Counted from the first letter of the stretch, positions 14,031-21,940 are shown. The stretch is DNA of 30,241 bases from Streptomyces fulvoviolaceus (GCF_000718165.1 NZ_JOEY01000080.1:1-30241), one strand, 5' to 3'. Program-made: numbers and translations. The notes: generated from the sequence alone by a model not told the origin.

Positions 14031-14052
14031 AAGCGGATGCTAACTCCGCTTA
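14030..14052 (-). promoter_or_regulatory. Hairpin linking ArsR stop and peroxidase start
   Basis: TAAGCGGA (14030-14037) and TCCGCTTA (14045-14052) form a perfect 8-bp stem with a 7-base loop. It covers the ArsR stop codon, the only GGAG and the first base of the peroxidase start. Ribosomes finishing ArsR would open it, so peroxidase translation is probably coupled to ArsR translation. Confidence 0.6.
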
Positions 14053-15023
14053 GTGTCGGCCCGGTTCTGGGCCTCCACGAGCATCCCCCCGGCCGCCGAC
14101 AGCGAGTACAGCACCGACCGGCCCGCCCGCCGCCGCTCCACCAGCCCCGCGTCGAGCAACACCCGCAGATGGCGCCCCACCGACCCCAGGCCCTGCCCGG
14201 TCACCGCGACCAGCTGGCTCGTGCTCATGGGGGAGTCGAGGAGGACGAGGATTCCGGCGCGGGCGGGGCCGAGCAGGGCGCCGAGGCTCGTGGGTACGGT
14301 CCGGTTGCCCGGGTCGGCGAGCACGCCCGCGCAGCCGTAGACGAGCGCGTAGATCTCGGGCTCCTCCCAGGACGCCCAGCCGGTCTTCGGGGTGACCGGC
14401 ATCAGAACGAGCTCGGCGCCGGAGATCTCGCGGGGCGGGTACTCGTGCAGATTGATCTGGAGCCGGTTGTCGCCGAGCCAGCGGGTCTGCCCGGGCCGCA
14501 GGGAGTCCAGTACGGTCGCCCAGCCGCCCCGGGTCACCTGCGCGGTCCGGGCGACCACGTCCGCCTCCAGGATCCGCCGGCGCCGGTCCCAGTCCGGCCG
14601 TACGGTCGCGGTCCAGACGTACTCCAGGAGCGCGGCGGCACGCTCGGGAAGGTCGTCCCGTTCCAGTACGGCGGGCAGCGGGCCGGCGAGGGAGACCGCG
14701 AGGTTCGCACGGGCCGCCGCGGGGTCGGTCGCCCGCACCCGGGCGACGCACCCCTCGAAGGCCTCCCCGTCCTTCTGGGTGGGGCAGAGGAAGTCGGCGA
14801 TCCAGGACCGGCCGAGGCCCGCGCGCACGAGCTGCGCGGTCGCGGGGTCGGCGGCGAGGCGGGCCCGGTAGGCGGGCAGGTGCTCGCGCAGCCAGGCCTG
14901 CTCACCGGGGTGCGCGGCCGTGCCCGCGTGCAGCAGTTTCAGGGCCGCGAAGGTCTCGGCGAACGGGGAGATGACGAAGCGGCTGCGGGCGAGGGTGTCG
15001 GCGTTGAGCTGCCACCACCCCAT
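14040..15023 (-). CDS. ArsR/SmtB-family winged-helix regulator
   Basis: A 327-residue regulator. Most of the length is a helical N-terminal region (LARSRFVISPFAETFAALKLL and so on) of a type common in Streptomyces ArsR-like proteins. The winged helix is C-terminal, with SLGALLGPARAGILVLLDSP, TSQLVAVTGQGLGSVGRHLR and AGLVERRRAGRSVLYSLS. No CxC metal site is seen, so it probably senses something other than metal. ATG 15023 is five bases after GGGGGG; GTG 15029 is also in frame. The gene is divergent from the MFS gene, and a perfect dyad lies between them (15039-15056). It is probably in one transcript with the peroxidase. Confidence 0.8.
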   Translation of the reverse strand: MGWWQLNADTLARSRFVISPFAETFAALKLLHAGTAAHPGEQAWLREHLPAYRARLAADPATAQLVRAGLGRSWIADFLCPTQKDGEAFEGCVARVRATDPAAARANLAVSLAGPLPAVLERDDLPERAAALLEYVWTATVRPDWDRRRRILEADVVARTAQVTRGGWATVLDSLRPGQTRWLGDNRLQINLHEYPPREISGAELVLMPVTPKTGWASWEEPEIYALVYGCAGVLADPGNRTVPTSLGALLGPARAGILVLLDSPMSTSQLVAVTGQGLGSVGRHLRVLLDAGLVERRRAGRSVLYSLSAAGGMLVEAQNRADTKRS

Positions 15024-15038
15024 ACGCACCCCCCGGTG

Positions 15039-15056
15039 TTTCGCGTCAGCGCGAAA
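15039..15056. promoter_or_regulatory. ArsR-type operator in divergent promoter
   Basis: TTTCGCG and CGCGAAA flank TCAG, a perfect 7-bp dyad in the 71-base gap between the ArsR and MFS starts. It is the likely site through which the ArsR-type protein controls both genes. Confidence 0.6.
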
Positions 15057-15094
15057 GAATACGACCCCCGCGCGGACCGCCGCAGACTCCGCGC

Positions 15095-16334
15095 ATGCGC
15101 AGCTACCGACAGCTCTTCCGCACCCCTGAGTTCACCCCGTTCTTCTCCGCTTTCGCCGCCCAGGGCGCGGCCCTGACGATGGGTGGTCTGGCGCTCGCCA
15201 CATTGGTCTACCGGGCGACCGACTCGCCCCTGCTGTCGGCGCTGAGCATGTTCGGGCCGCAGCTCGCGCAGATGATCGGGGCGACCTTCTTCCTGTCGGG
15301 CGCCGACCGGCTGCCCCCGCGGGCGACGGTGACCAAGCATCAACCTCGCCTTCGCCGCCGTAACGACGCTGCTGGCGCTGCCCGGCCTGCCGATCGGGGC
15401 GGTTTTCGGCATCGTGTTCCTCCAGGGCCTGATCGCCTCGCTGGGCGGGGGAGTGAGCGGGGGTCTGCTGAACGAGATCCTGCCCAAGGACGGCTATGTA
15501 CTGGGGCGTTCGGTGTTCAACATGGTCTTCGGGCTGACGCAGGTCGTCGGTTTCGCGACGGGCGGCGCCCTGCTGACGGTCCTGTCCCCCCGCGCCTGTC
15601 TGCTCCTGTCGGCGGCGCTGTACGCGACGGCGGCCCTCGTCTTCCGCCTGGGCCTGACCGCCCGCCCGCCACGCGCCTCTGGCCGCCCGTCCGTCACGGC
15701 GACCTGGCGCACGAACGCCCTCCTGTGGTCCTCGCGCCCCCGCCGCCTCACCTACCTGGGCCTGTGGCTCCCCAACGGCCTGGTGGTCGGCATCGAGTCC
15801 CTCTACGTCTCCTACGCCCCCCACGCCGCCGGCACGCTGTTCGCCTGCGGGGCGCTAGGCATGTTCGTCGGCGACGTGACGGTCGGCCGCCTCGTGCCGC
15901 CCGCCCTGCGCCCCCGGCTGGCCACCCCGCTGCTCCTGCTGCTGGCCACGCCGTACCTGTTCTTCCTGCTGCGACCGGCGCTGCCCCTGGCGGCCGCCCT
16001 GGCCGCCGTCGCCTCCGTCGGCTTCGGCGCGAGCCTGGTCCAGCAGGAGCGCCTCATGTCCCTCACCCCCGACGAAATGGCGGGCCACGCCCTCGGGTTG
16101 CGCTCCGCCGGAATGCTCACGATGCAGGGCGTGAGCGCGGCCGTAGCGGGCACGGTGGCCCAACTGACGTCTCCTGCAACAGGGATGACGGTGATGGCGC
16201 TCGCGTCGGTCGCGGTGACCTTGGCCCTCTCAGCGCTGGGCAAGCGTGAGGAACGCGGTCCAGGTGTCGCGGGTGACGGCGAGGGCGGGGCCGGCGAGGT
16301 GCTTGGAGTCGCGGATGTGGATCGTGCGGGGTGA
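15095..16334 (+). pseudogene. MFS transporter interrupted by a one-base frameshift
   Basis: An MFS efflux protein read in two frames. From ATG 15095 the first frame gives the first two helices (MRSYRQLFRTPEF ... ATFFLSGADRLPPRATVT) and then turns to basic, non-hydrophobic sequence. A second frame continues with INLAFAAVTTLLALPG and further transporter helices. Removing one A at about 15335-15336 joins them smoothly (RATVTSINLAFAAV). Total length without the shift is about 410 residues, 10-12 helices, normal for the family. The restored frame runs past its likely end (about 16250) to TGA 16332-16334 and overlaps the DUF397 gene on the other strand by 105 bases. It may be a recent pseudogene or a sequencing error. 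There is no clear ribosome site before ATG 15095. Confidence 0.75.
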
Positions 16335-16469
16335 GGTGGCGACTTCGAGGCACTGACCGCCCTGCTCGCTGCTGTAGCTCGACTTGAACCAGGAGTAGGC
16401 GACTTCGAGGCAGGCGCCGCCCTGCTCGCTGCTGTAGCTCGACTTGAACCACTGAAGTGCGGTGCTCAT
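16230..16469 (-). CDS. DUF397 protein with duplicated N-terminal motif
   Basis: A 79-residue DUF397 protein with the family's first motif present twice in a row. The first copy is WFKSSYSSEQGGACLEVA; then, after YS, WFKSSYSSEQGGQCLEVA. The usual second half follows once: IHIRDSK, then TWTAFLTLAQ. The normal family length is about 60, so the extra 20 residues come from an exact 60-bp DNA duplication (16339-16451). The start is ATG 16469, with AGGAGA five bases upstream inside the end of the XRE gene. Start and stop overlap as ATGA, so the two are translationally coupled. It is the second XRE/DUF397 pair in the window. Confidence 0.88.
   Translation of the reverse strand: MSTALQWFKSSYSSEQGGACLEVAYSWFKSSYSSEQGGQCLEVATSPRTIHIRDSKHLAGPALAVTRDTWTAFLTLAQR
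16339..16451 (-). repeat. 60-bp tandem duplication inside the DUF397 gene
   Basis: Bases 16339-16391 and 16399-16451 are the same over 53 bases except for four adjacent changes (16353-16356 versus 16413-16416), with a period of exactly 60. Being in frame, it duplicates 20 residues. The near identity points to a recent event. Confidence 0.95.
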
Positions 16470-17299
16470 TGCTCTCCTAGCAAACGGTCCAACAGGCCCT
16501 TGGTCTCCTGCGGGTTGAGAGCCTGAGTCCGCAGCATCGCATATTTGCGCTCCAGGACGGAGACCTCGTCGGGGTCGGCGATCAACCTGCCGTGGAGCTG
16601 GCCTTCGACGTAGCCGACGCGCTGGTGGTCAGGTGTCTCGACGAGGATGAACGGGCCGGAGAGCCCGGCGTGGAAGCCTCGGCCGACGGGCATGATCTGG
16701 AGGGTGACACCCGGTAGGTCGGCGCATTCGCGCAGGTGGCGCAGTTGCTCACGGTAGACCTCGTCACCGCCGATGCGGTCCATCACGGTCACCTCGGAGA
16801 TGACGAAACTGATGGTCGGAGACACTCTGCGGTGCAGGATCTCCTGGCGTTCCATCCGCGCCGCGACCCGCTGCTCGATCTCGTCCTCGGTGAGGGTGGG
16901 CACCTCGTGGAGGAAGACCGCCCGCGCGTACGCCGGAGTCTGCAGCAGCCCCGGCAGCACCTGGTTGTCGTACCAGGACAACGCCAACGCCTCCCGCTCA
17001 AGGTCGATGTACTCCTCAGCCCACCGCGGGAACAGGTCGATCTCCGGCATGTTCTCCAGCGCGACGGACAAGGCCCCCTTGGTGTCGAGGAGTTCGTCCA
17101 GCAGAGCCGCCAGGTCCTCCTTCAGGGTCCGTCTGCCCTGCTCGATCGAGGCGATGGTCTCCTCGTCCACGCCCACCGCGTCGGCGAGGGCCCGCTGGGT
17201 GAGTCCGGCCGCCCGCCGAAAGGTGCCGACGAGACTCCCGACCATCTTCACGGCGGACGCGTTCTTCCGCTGCCGCGAGCTGCGGCTCTTGTTGCTCAT
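16466..17299 (-). CDS. XRE regulator with DUF5753 domain (second module)
   Basis: A 277-residue regulator of the same type as the protein at 11057-11914. A basic N-terminus (SNKSRSSRQRKN) precedes the helix-turn-helix at about 23-72 (LVGTFRRAAGLTQRALADAV, then ETIASIEQGRR). DUF5753 marks are WYDNQVLPGLLQTPAYARAV, ISFVISEVTVMDRI and VTLQIMPVGRGFHAGLSG. It should bind DNA and be modulated by the DUF397 protein, whose start codon overlaps its stop. ATG 17299 is ten bases after GGGGAG. A 10-bp inverted repeat at 17342-17368 lies just upstream and is a candidate operator. The two XRE proteins in this window differ widely in sequence, so they are old paralogues. Confidence 0.87.
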   Translation of the reverse strand: MSNKSRSSRQRKNASAVKMVGSLVGTFRRAAGLTQRALADAVGVDEETIASIEQGRRTLKEDLAALLDELLDTKGALSVALENMPEIDLFPRWAEEYIDLEREALALSWYDNQVLPGLLQTPAYARAVFLHEVPTLTEDEIEQRVAARMERQEILHRRVSPTISFVISEVTVMDRIGGDEVYREQLRHLRECADLPGVTLQIMPVGRGFHAGLSGPFILVETPDHQRVGYVEGQLHGRLIADPDEVSVLERKYAMLRTQALNPQETKGLLDRLLGEQ

Positions 17300-17341
17300 G
17301 TGGATGAACTCCCCATCCGGGGACGTACGTTCACCCTTTGT

Positions 17342-17368
17342 CACCCGTACAAGAAATCTGTACGGGTG
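17342..17368 (-). promoter_or_regulatory. Perfect 10-bp inverted repeat upstream of XRE gene
   Basis: CACCCGTACA and TGTACGGGTG flank a 7-base centre, between the stop of the small membrane protein (17371) and the XRE start (17299). It could terminate the first gene, but the A/T-rich centre and symmetric TGTAC/GTACA ends look more like an operator for the XRE protein. Confidence 0.55.
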
Positions 17369-17370
17369 GC

Positions 17371-17556
17371 TCACAGCAGGTGCAGGGCCTCGGCGATGGC
17401 CTTCAGCAGGTAGAAGGTCCCGCTGAAGACGCCGCCGGTGGCCATGAGGACGGCGAGCTTCGAAGTGAGCTCCTTGGCGGCGATCTGGTGCACGCGCTGC
17501 GCGACCACGACGGCCAGCAGCACGATCACGAGGACGGTCTCGATCGTGTGAGTCAT
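17371..17556 (-). CDS. Small two-helix membrane protein
   Basis: A 61-residue hydrophobic protein not assigned to a named family. One helix covers TIETVLVIVLLAVVVAQ; after a short basic stretch (RVHQIAAKELTSK) a second covers LAVLMATGGVFSGTFYLLKAI. Both ends would lie on the same side of the membrane. There is no Shine-Dalgarno sequence before ATG 17556, so it may be leaderless. It is divergent from the STAND protein at 17690, with 133 bases between, and upstream of the second XRE/DUF397 module on the same strand. Small membrane proteins beside STAND proteins can be effectors or partners, but nothing here proves a link. Confidence 0.6.
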   Translation of the reverse strand: MTHTIETVLVIVLLAVVVAQRVHQIAAKELTSKLAVLMATGGVFSGTFYLLKAIAEALHLL

Positions 17557-17689
17557 GGGAGCAGAATCCGCGGAACGGGAAGGGAAGAACGGGCCGCGGG
17601 ACAGATCGGGATTTCGTGGGCTCCCAGACCGGCGGAACCCTACGCTGAGCAGCGCGGGACGGGACATGCCGGGACGGGAGAATCGGGGT

Positions 17690-20434
17690 GTGGTGGTGAA
17701 GGCGGTCGCGGACCGGGCGATCCGGGAGTTCGCGGGGCGGCTGCGGGTCCTGCGGGACAGTGCGCGGGCGAAGAACGCCGACCTGCACCGGGCGTCCAAG
17801 AGCCTCGTCGCGGAAAAGGCGCTCGGCGTACGGGAGTTGAGCACGACCCGGCTCAGCGCGCTGCTGAAGGGGGAGCTGGCGGACGCCCCGGACTGGGACA
17901 TGGTGCGCACCTTCGTGCTCGCCTGCGAACGCCACGCCGCCGATCACGCCGTACGGCTGGAACCTGCCGAGGCCGACCTCGCCATGTGGCAGCGGCGGCT
18001 GGAGTCGCTGGACGAGGTGCTGCGCCTCCTGGAACGGATCGGCGGCGACGGACAGGAGCCCGCTTCCACCGTGCCGAGCGCCTCGCTGACGCTGCCTGCG
18101 GCGTCGAGCGTGTTCACCGGCCGGGACGACGAACTGCGCCGCCTTCTCGACGTCCTCGCCCCGACCCCCGGCATCTCCTCGGCGGCCGCCGTCGCCGGCA
18201 TGGGCGGCATAGGCAAGACGGCGCTCGCGCTGGCGGCGGCCCACCATGCCGTGGAGCAGGGGTGGTTCACCGACACGTACGCCGTGAACCTGCGCGGCTA
18301 CGACCCCGCTCACGTCACCGCCCACCAGGCCCTGGAGTCTCTCCTACGGGCCATGGGTGCGGCGCCGGAGGACATCCCGACCGTGCAGCCGGAACGCGAG
18401 GGGCTGTACCGGTCGACGCTTGCCGCGCTCGCGGCGGCGGATCGGCGGGTGCTGATCCTGGCCGACAATGCGTACGACTCGGACCAGATCCTCCCGCTGC
18501 TTCCAGGCCCCGGCCCGCACCGTCTGCTGGCCACCTCCCGCCACACCCAGCCGCAACTGGCCTCCCACGGAGCCTGGTTGATCGACCTCGGCACGCTCAC
18601 CCCGCAGACCGCGCTGGGCCTGTTGCGGGATGTCCTGCGCCGCGCCGGCCGGAGCGTGGACGACCAGGAGTCGGCCGAGCGTCTGGTCGAGCTGAGCGAC
18701 CGTATCCCGTTGGCTCTGCACATCGCCGCCGGCCTGCTCGTCGTGGAGCGGGGCCGCACGATCGCCGGCCTGACCGCCGAACTCGCGGGTGCCCGCTCCC
18801 GCCTGGACCATCTCGACGACGGTGAGCGCGCACTGCGCGCCACGTTCGACCTCTCCTACGACCGCCTGCCGCTCGAACTCGCCCGTCTCTTCCGCCTTCT
18901 GGCCCTCAATCCGGGGCCGGACATCGGCCTGCCCGCCGCGGTCGCCCTCGCGGACCGGGAGGAGCGGGAGGTCCGGGCGGGGCTGCGGGAGCTGGTGCGG
19001 GGGCATGTGGTGGACAGCGCGGGGGAGCGGTGGGGGATGCATGATCTGGTGCGGGATTTCGCGGTGCATCATGCTCCGAAGGGGGCGGCCGAGGAGGGAC
19101 GGAGGGCTCTGCTACGGCTCTTGGGGTACTACACGCAAGGTGTGGAGGAGGCCACTGTCTGGCTTCGCGAGCCGCGTGTACCAGCAGCTCCGAACCGCTT
19201 CGTCGACGGAAGGCGGGCCTCGGCATGGCTGCGGACCGAGCACACCAACCTGCTGGCCGTGCCGGCGGTGGCGCTGGCAGCGGGAGACCTGAGAACCGCC
19301 GTCCTGGTTCCCAATCGTCTCGACCAGTACCTGACACGTGGCCGCTACTTCGACGATGCGATCGCACTCCACACGATGGGTCTCGTCGCCGCCCGTCTTG
19401 CCGAACACCCGCGCGCGGTCGCCTCTGCGCTGGGCCAACTCGGGCTCGTGATGCGGCACCTGCGCCGTTTCGACGCGTCCATACAGCTGCTCACCGAGTC
19501 CGTCGTGGCGCTGCGGAACCTCGGCGACGACGTGGCGACCGCGACGGTCCTGAACAACCTTGGCAACGCACAGAGCGACCAGAGACGTTTCGAGGCGGCC
19601 ATCGAGACGCTCACGGAGGCCGGGGAGGTCTTCGAACGGGTCGGCGACCTGCGCGGTTACGCCGACACTCTGCACAATCGCGGCAACATCCTTCAGGGCG
19701 TGGCGCGTCACCCCGAGGCCGTTGCTCTGCATGCGAAGGCGGCGGACATCTACGAGAGGCTCGGAGAGGTGCGCAGTCGGGCGGCGGCGGCCCTCGGACT
19801 CAGCAGCGCTCTGCGTAGTGAAGGCCGGTACGACGAGGCCGAAGCGGCCATCTCTGTCGCGGCCGAGATCTTCGAGGAGCTCGATGACGAACACGACCGG
19901 GCCGCCGCCCTGGCCAACCGGTCCGGGCTGCTCCGGGATCTCGGGCGCACAGCCGAAGCGGCGGAGCTGGCTGCCGTCGCGGCCGGCCTGTTCGCGTCCG
20001 CGGGCGACGAGTACAACGAGGCCAAGGTGCAGACAGGCCAGGCCATGGCGCTGGAGAAGGAGAACCGGCTCCGTGAGGCCGCCGAGAAATGGCGTACGGC
20101 CGCCGTCGCCTTCGAACGCCTCGGGGACAGATACGAGGAAGGTGTGGCACGCCTTCGTCTCGGCAGGGTGTTCATCTTGCTGGCCGACGTGCCGCAGGCC
20201 TTTCAGTACCTGGCGAAGGCGGTCGGCGCCTACGCGGCGGCAGGTGCCCCGAACGAGATGGGCGAAGCCCTCTCTGTCATCGCTCAGCTCCAGGAAATAT
20301 GCCAAACCCCACAACTGGCCCGTGTCACCTGGCTGACCGCCGCGAAGGTCTACGAGGCGGCCGGGGAGGAACAACGCGCGGCGCGGGCACGCCAGTCCGC
20401 CGAGGCAGTCAAGGAAGACCCGCAACCCACCTGA
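17690..20434 (+). CDS. STAND regulator: HTH-like, NB-ARC ATPase, TPR array
   Basis: A 914-residue STAND-class signalling ATPase. Residues 1-75 resemble the degenerate XRE-like domain often found on Streptomyces NB-ARC proteins (FAGRLRVLRDSARAKN, TTRLSALLKG). NB-ARC follows: FTGRDDELRRL, Walker A GMGGIGKT (170-177), Walker B VLILADN, the ATSRH sensor and IPLALHIAAG, then a winged helix ending in WGMHDLVRDFA. From about residue 520, roughly ten TPR-like repeats cover the rest (for example ATVLNNLGNAQSDQRRFEAA). ATP-driven oligomerisation on ligand binding by the TPR end is the family model. GTG 17690, nine bases after GGGAG, is preferred; ATG 17666 is possible. A TACGCT -10-like element lies at 17641. 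The stop is six bases from the convergent kinase stop. Confidence 0.85.
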   Translation: MVVKAVADRAIREFAGRLRVLRDSARAKNADLHRASKSLVAEKALGVRELSTTRLSALLKGELADAPDWDMVRTFVLACERHAADHAVRLEPAEADLAMWQRRLESLDEVLRLLERIGGDGQEPASTVPSASLTLPAASSVFTGRDDELRRLLDVLAPTPGISSAAAVAGMGGIGKTALALAAAHHAVEQGWFTDTYAVNLRGYDPAHVTAHQALESLLRAMGAAPEDIPTVQPEREGLYRSTLAALAAADRRVLILADNAYDSDQILPLLPGPGPHRLLATSRHTQPQLASHGAWLIDLGTLTPQTALGLLRDVLRRAGRSVDDQESAERLVELSDRIPLALHIAAGLLVVERGRTIAGLTAELAGARSRLDHLDDGERALRATFDLSYDRLPLELARLFRLLALNPGPDIGLPAAVALADREEREVRAGLRELVRGHVVDSAGERWGMHDLVRDFAVHHAPKGAAEEGRRALLRLLGYYTQGVEEATVWLREPRVPAAPNRFVDGRRASAWLRTEHTNLLAVPAVALAAGDLRTAVLVPNRLDQYLTRGRYFDDAIALHTMGLVAARLAEHPRAVASALGQLGLVMRHLRRFDASIQLLTESVVALRNLGDDVATATVLNNLGNAQSDQRRFEAAIETLTEAGEVFERVGDLRGYADTLHNRGNILQGVARHPEAVALHAKAADIYERLGEVRSRAAAALGLSSALRSEGRYDEAEAAISVAAEIFEELDDEHDRAAALANRSGLLRDLGRTAEAAELAAVAAGLFASAGDEYNEAKVQTGQAMALEKENRLREAAEKWRTAAVAFERLGDRYEEGVARLRLGRVFILLADVPQAFQYLAKAVGAYAAAGAPNEMGEALSVIAQLQEICQTPQLARVTWLTAAKVYEAAGEEQRAARARQSAEAVKEDPQPT

Positions 20435-20440
20435 GCCCGC

Positions 20441-21904
20441 TCACCCGTCCGTCGGAGTGTAAGTCGCCGCAGCCCGCACGTAGAACCGCCCCACCGCCTC
20501 CCGCTGCCCCTCCCGCCCCAGCGCGAGCACGACGTGGTAGCGCTTGCCGGAGCGGATGGCGAGGTTGTGCGCGAACACCGACTGCCCCTGTTTGTCGTCC
20601 CAGGTGAACTGCCCCTCGACCATGACCTTTCCACCGGCTTCGATCAGCCGGATGCCGGTGCCGGTCGCCCACGACGAATCCCGATACGGCTGCAATTCAG
20701 GCTCCACGGCTCGCTGATACTCCACCGGACCCACGCCCGCCGTCACCCTGTCCCGCCCGGGCACGACGACGATCGCGTACGACCCCTTGGTGTACCGGTA
20801 CTGCCCCTGCGCGTTCTTGGCGTGCCGTTGCCATCCAGCTGGCACTTCCAGGCCGAACTCCCTTTCCTGGACCCACGTGTAGCCCTTGGCGGCCGTATGG
20901 GTGGGCGAGGGTGTCGACCGGGCCGAGGGCGAGGCCGAAGTGCCGCCGCCCGCTGTCTGGTTGCCGTCGAGGGTGAGGAGTACGGCGGTCAGGGCGGCGG
21001 CGACCCCGGCGGCGGACCCGAGCCACAGCCACCGTCGCTTGGGGCGGCCCGGCGTGGAGGGGGCCGCCGGCCCTGACCTGTCCGGCGTCACCGTCGTACG
21101 CAGCACCTCGGCCACCCGCCCTGCCGTCGGCCGCTCGTCCGGCTCCTTGGCCAGTAACCCCGTGACGACGGGCCCCAGGGCGGCCGCTCGCCGCACGCGC
21201 GGTGTCCCCATGGTGAGCACCGCGGCCACCGTGCCCTCCACGGAGTCCCGCTGGAACGGTGAGAAGCCCTCCACCATCTGGAACAGCAGCACGCCCAGCG
21301 ACCACAGATCGGAGGCGGGGCCGGGGCGGCTGCCGCCCATTCGCTCGGGGGAGGTGTAGGCGAGCGAGCCCACGAACTCGCCCGAGCGGGTCAGGGACTC
21401 CTCGCCCGCGATGTACGCGATGCCGAAGTCCGTGAGGACGACCCTGCCGTCGCTGCCGAGCAGCACGTTCCCCGGCTTGACGTCGCGGTGCAGGACACCG
21501 CGGGCGTGGGCGGCGGCGAGGGCTTCAAGGACGGGCAGCGCGATACTGGCCGCCTCGCGCTCGGGCAGGGTGCCCTCCCGGTCGAGGAGATCGGCGAGCG
21601 ACTCGCCGTGCACCCGCTCCATGACGATCCACGGGTGACCGTCCTCCATCACCACGTCGTGGACGGTCACGACCGCCGGATGGTTCACCCGGGCCGCGGC
21701 ACGCGCTTCGCGCAGGATCCGCTCGACACGCGACGGGCCTTGTGCGAGTGCCTCCTTCACGGCGACCTCACGCCCGACGAGCAGATCGAGCCCGGCCCAC
21801 ACCGTGCCCATCCCGCCCGATCCGAGCCGTTCGCTCAGCCGGTACCGCCCCCCGATCAACCGACCCCCGGCCGTGACCGCATCCGGCTCTCCCCCTGACA
21901 CCAT
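20441..21904 (-). CDS. Membrane Ser/Thr protein kinase (PknB-like) with TTA codon
   Basis: A 487-residue Hanks-type kinase. The cytoplasmic kinase domain (about 20-275) has GSGGMGTV (28-35), K50, HRDVKPGN with catalytic D141, DFG (159-161) and a Thr/Ser-rich activation loop before YTSPERM. A membrane helix (WLWLGSAAGVAAALTAVLLTL) at about 303-323 is followed by a Ser/Pro linker and an extracellular domain of about 140 residues (FGLEVPAGWQRH ...), not PASTA, that may sense an envelope signal. Codon 250 (21157-21155) is TTA, the only in-frame TTA I found among the genes annotated here, so translation may depend on the bldA tRNA and be confined to late growth. ATG 21904 lacks a ribosome site; a perfect dyad lies just before it. 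It follows the DUF2235 gene by 36 bases. Confidence 0.92.
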   Translation of the reverse strand: MVSGGEPDAVTAGGRLIGGRYRLSERLGSGGMGTVWAGLDLLVGREVAVKEALAQGPSRVERILREARAAARVNHPAVVTVHDVVMEDGHPWIVMERVHGESLADLLDREGTLPEREAASIALPVLEALAAAHARGVLHRDVKPGNVLLGSDGRVVLTDFGIAYIAGEESLTRSGEFVGSLAYTSPERMGGSRPGPASDLWSLGVLLFQMVEGFSPFQRDSVEGTVAAVLTMGTPRVRRAAALGPVVTGLLAKEPDERPTAGRVAEVLRTTVTPDRSGPAAPSTPGRPKRRWLWLGSAAGVAAALTAVLLTLDGNQTAGGGTSASPSARSTPSPTHTAAKGYTWVQEREFGLEVPAGWQRHAKNAQGQYRYTKGSYAIVVVPGRDRVTAGVGPVEYQRAVEPELQPYRDSSWATGTGIRLIEAGGKVMVEGQFTWDDKQGQSVFAHNLAIRSGKRYHVVLALGREGQREAVGRFYVRAAATYTPTDG

Positions 21905-21905
21905 G

Positions 21906-21920
21906 CGGGCATCATGCCCG
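21906..21920 (-). promoter_or_regulatory. Perfect dyad directly before the kinase start
   Basis: CGGGCAT-C-ATGCCCG ends one base from the kinase start codon and fills the place where a ribosome site should be. It may be an operator overlapping a leaderless start, or a small hairpin between the DUF2235 and kinase genes. Confidence 0.5.
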
Positions 21921-21940
21921 AGCGAGAGCCGTCACTCCGG

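Noticed and set aside
17555..17689. Upstream in-frame ATG as start of the STAND protein
   Set aside because: It would overlap the divergent small gene start and remove the promoter space. Coding bias and family alignment begin near 17690.
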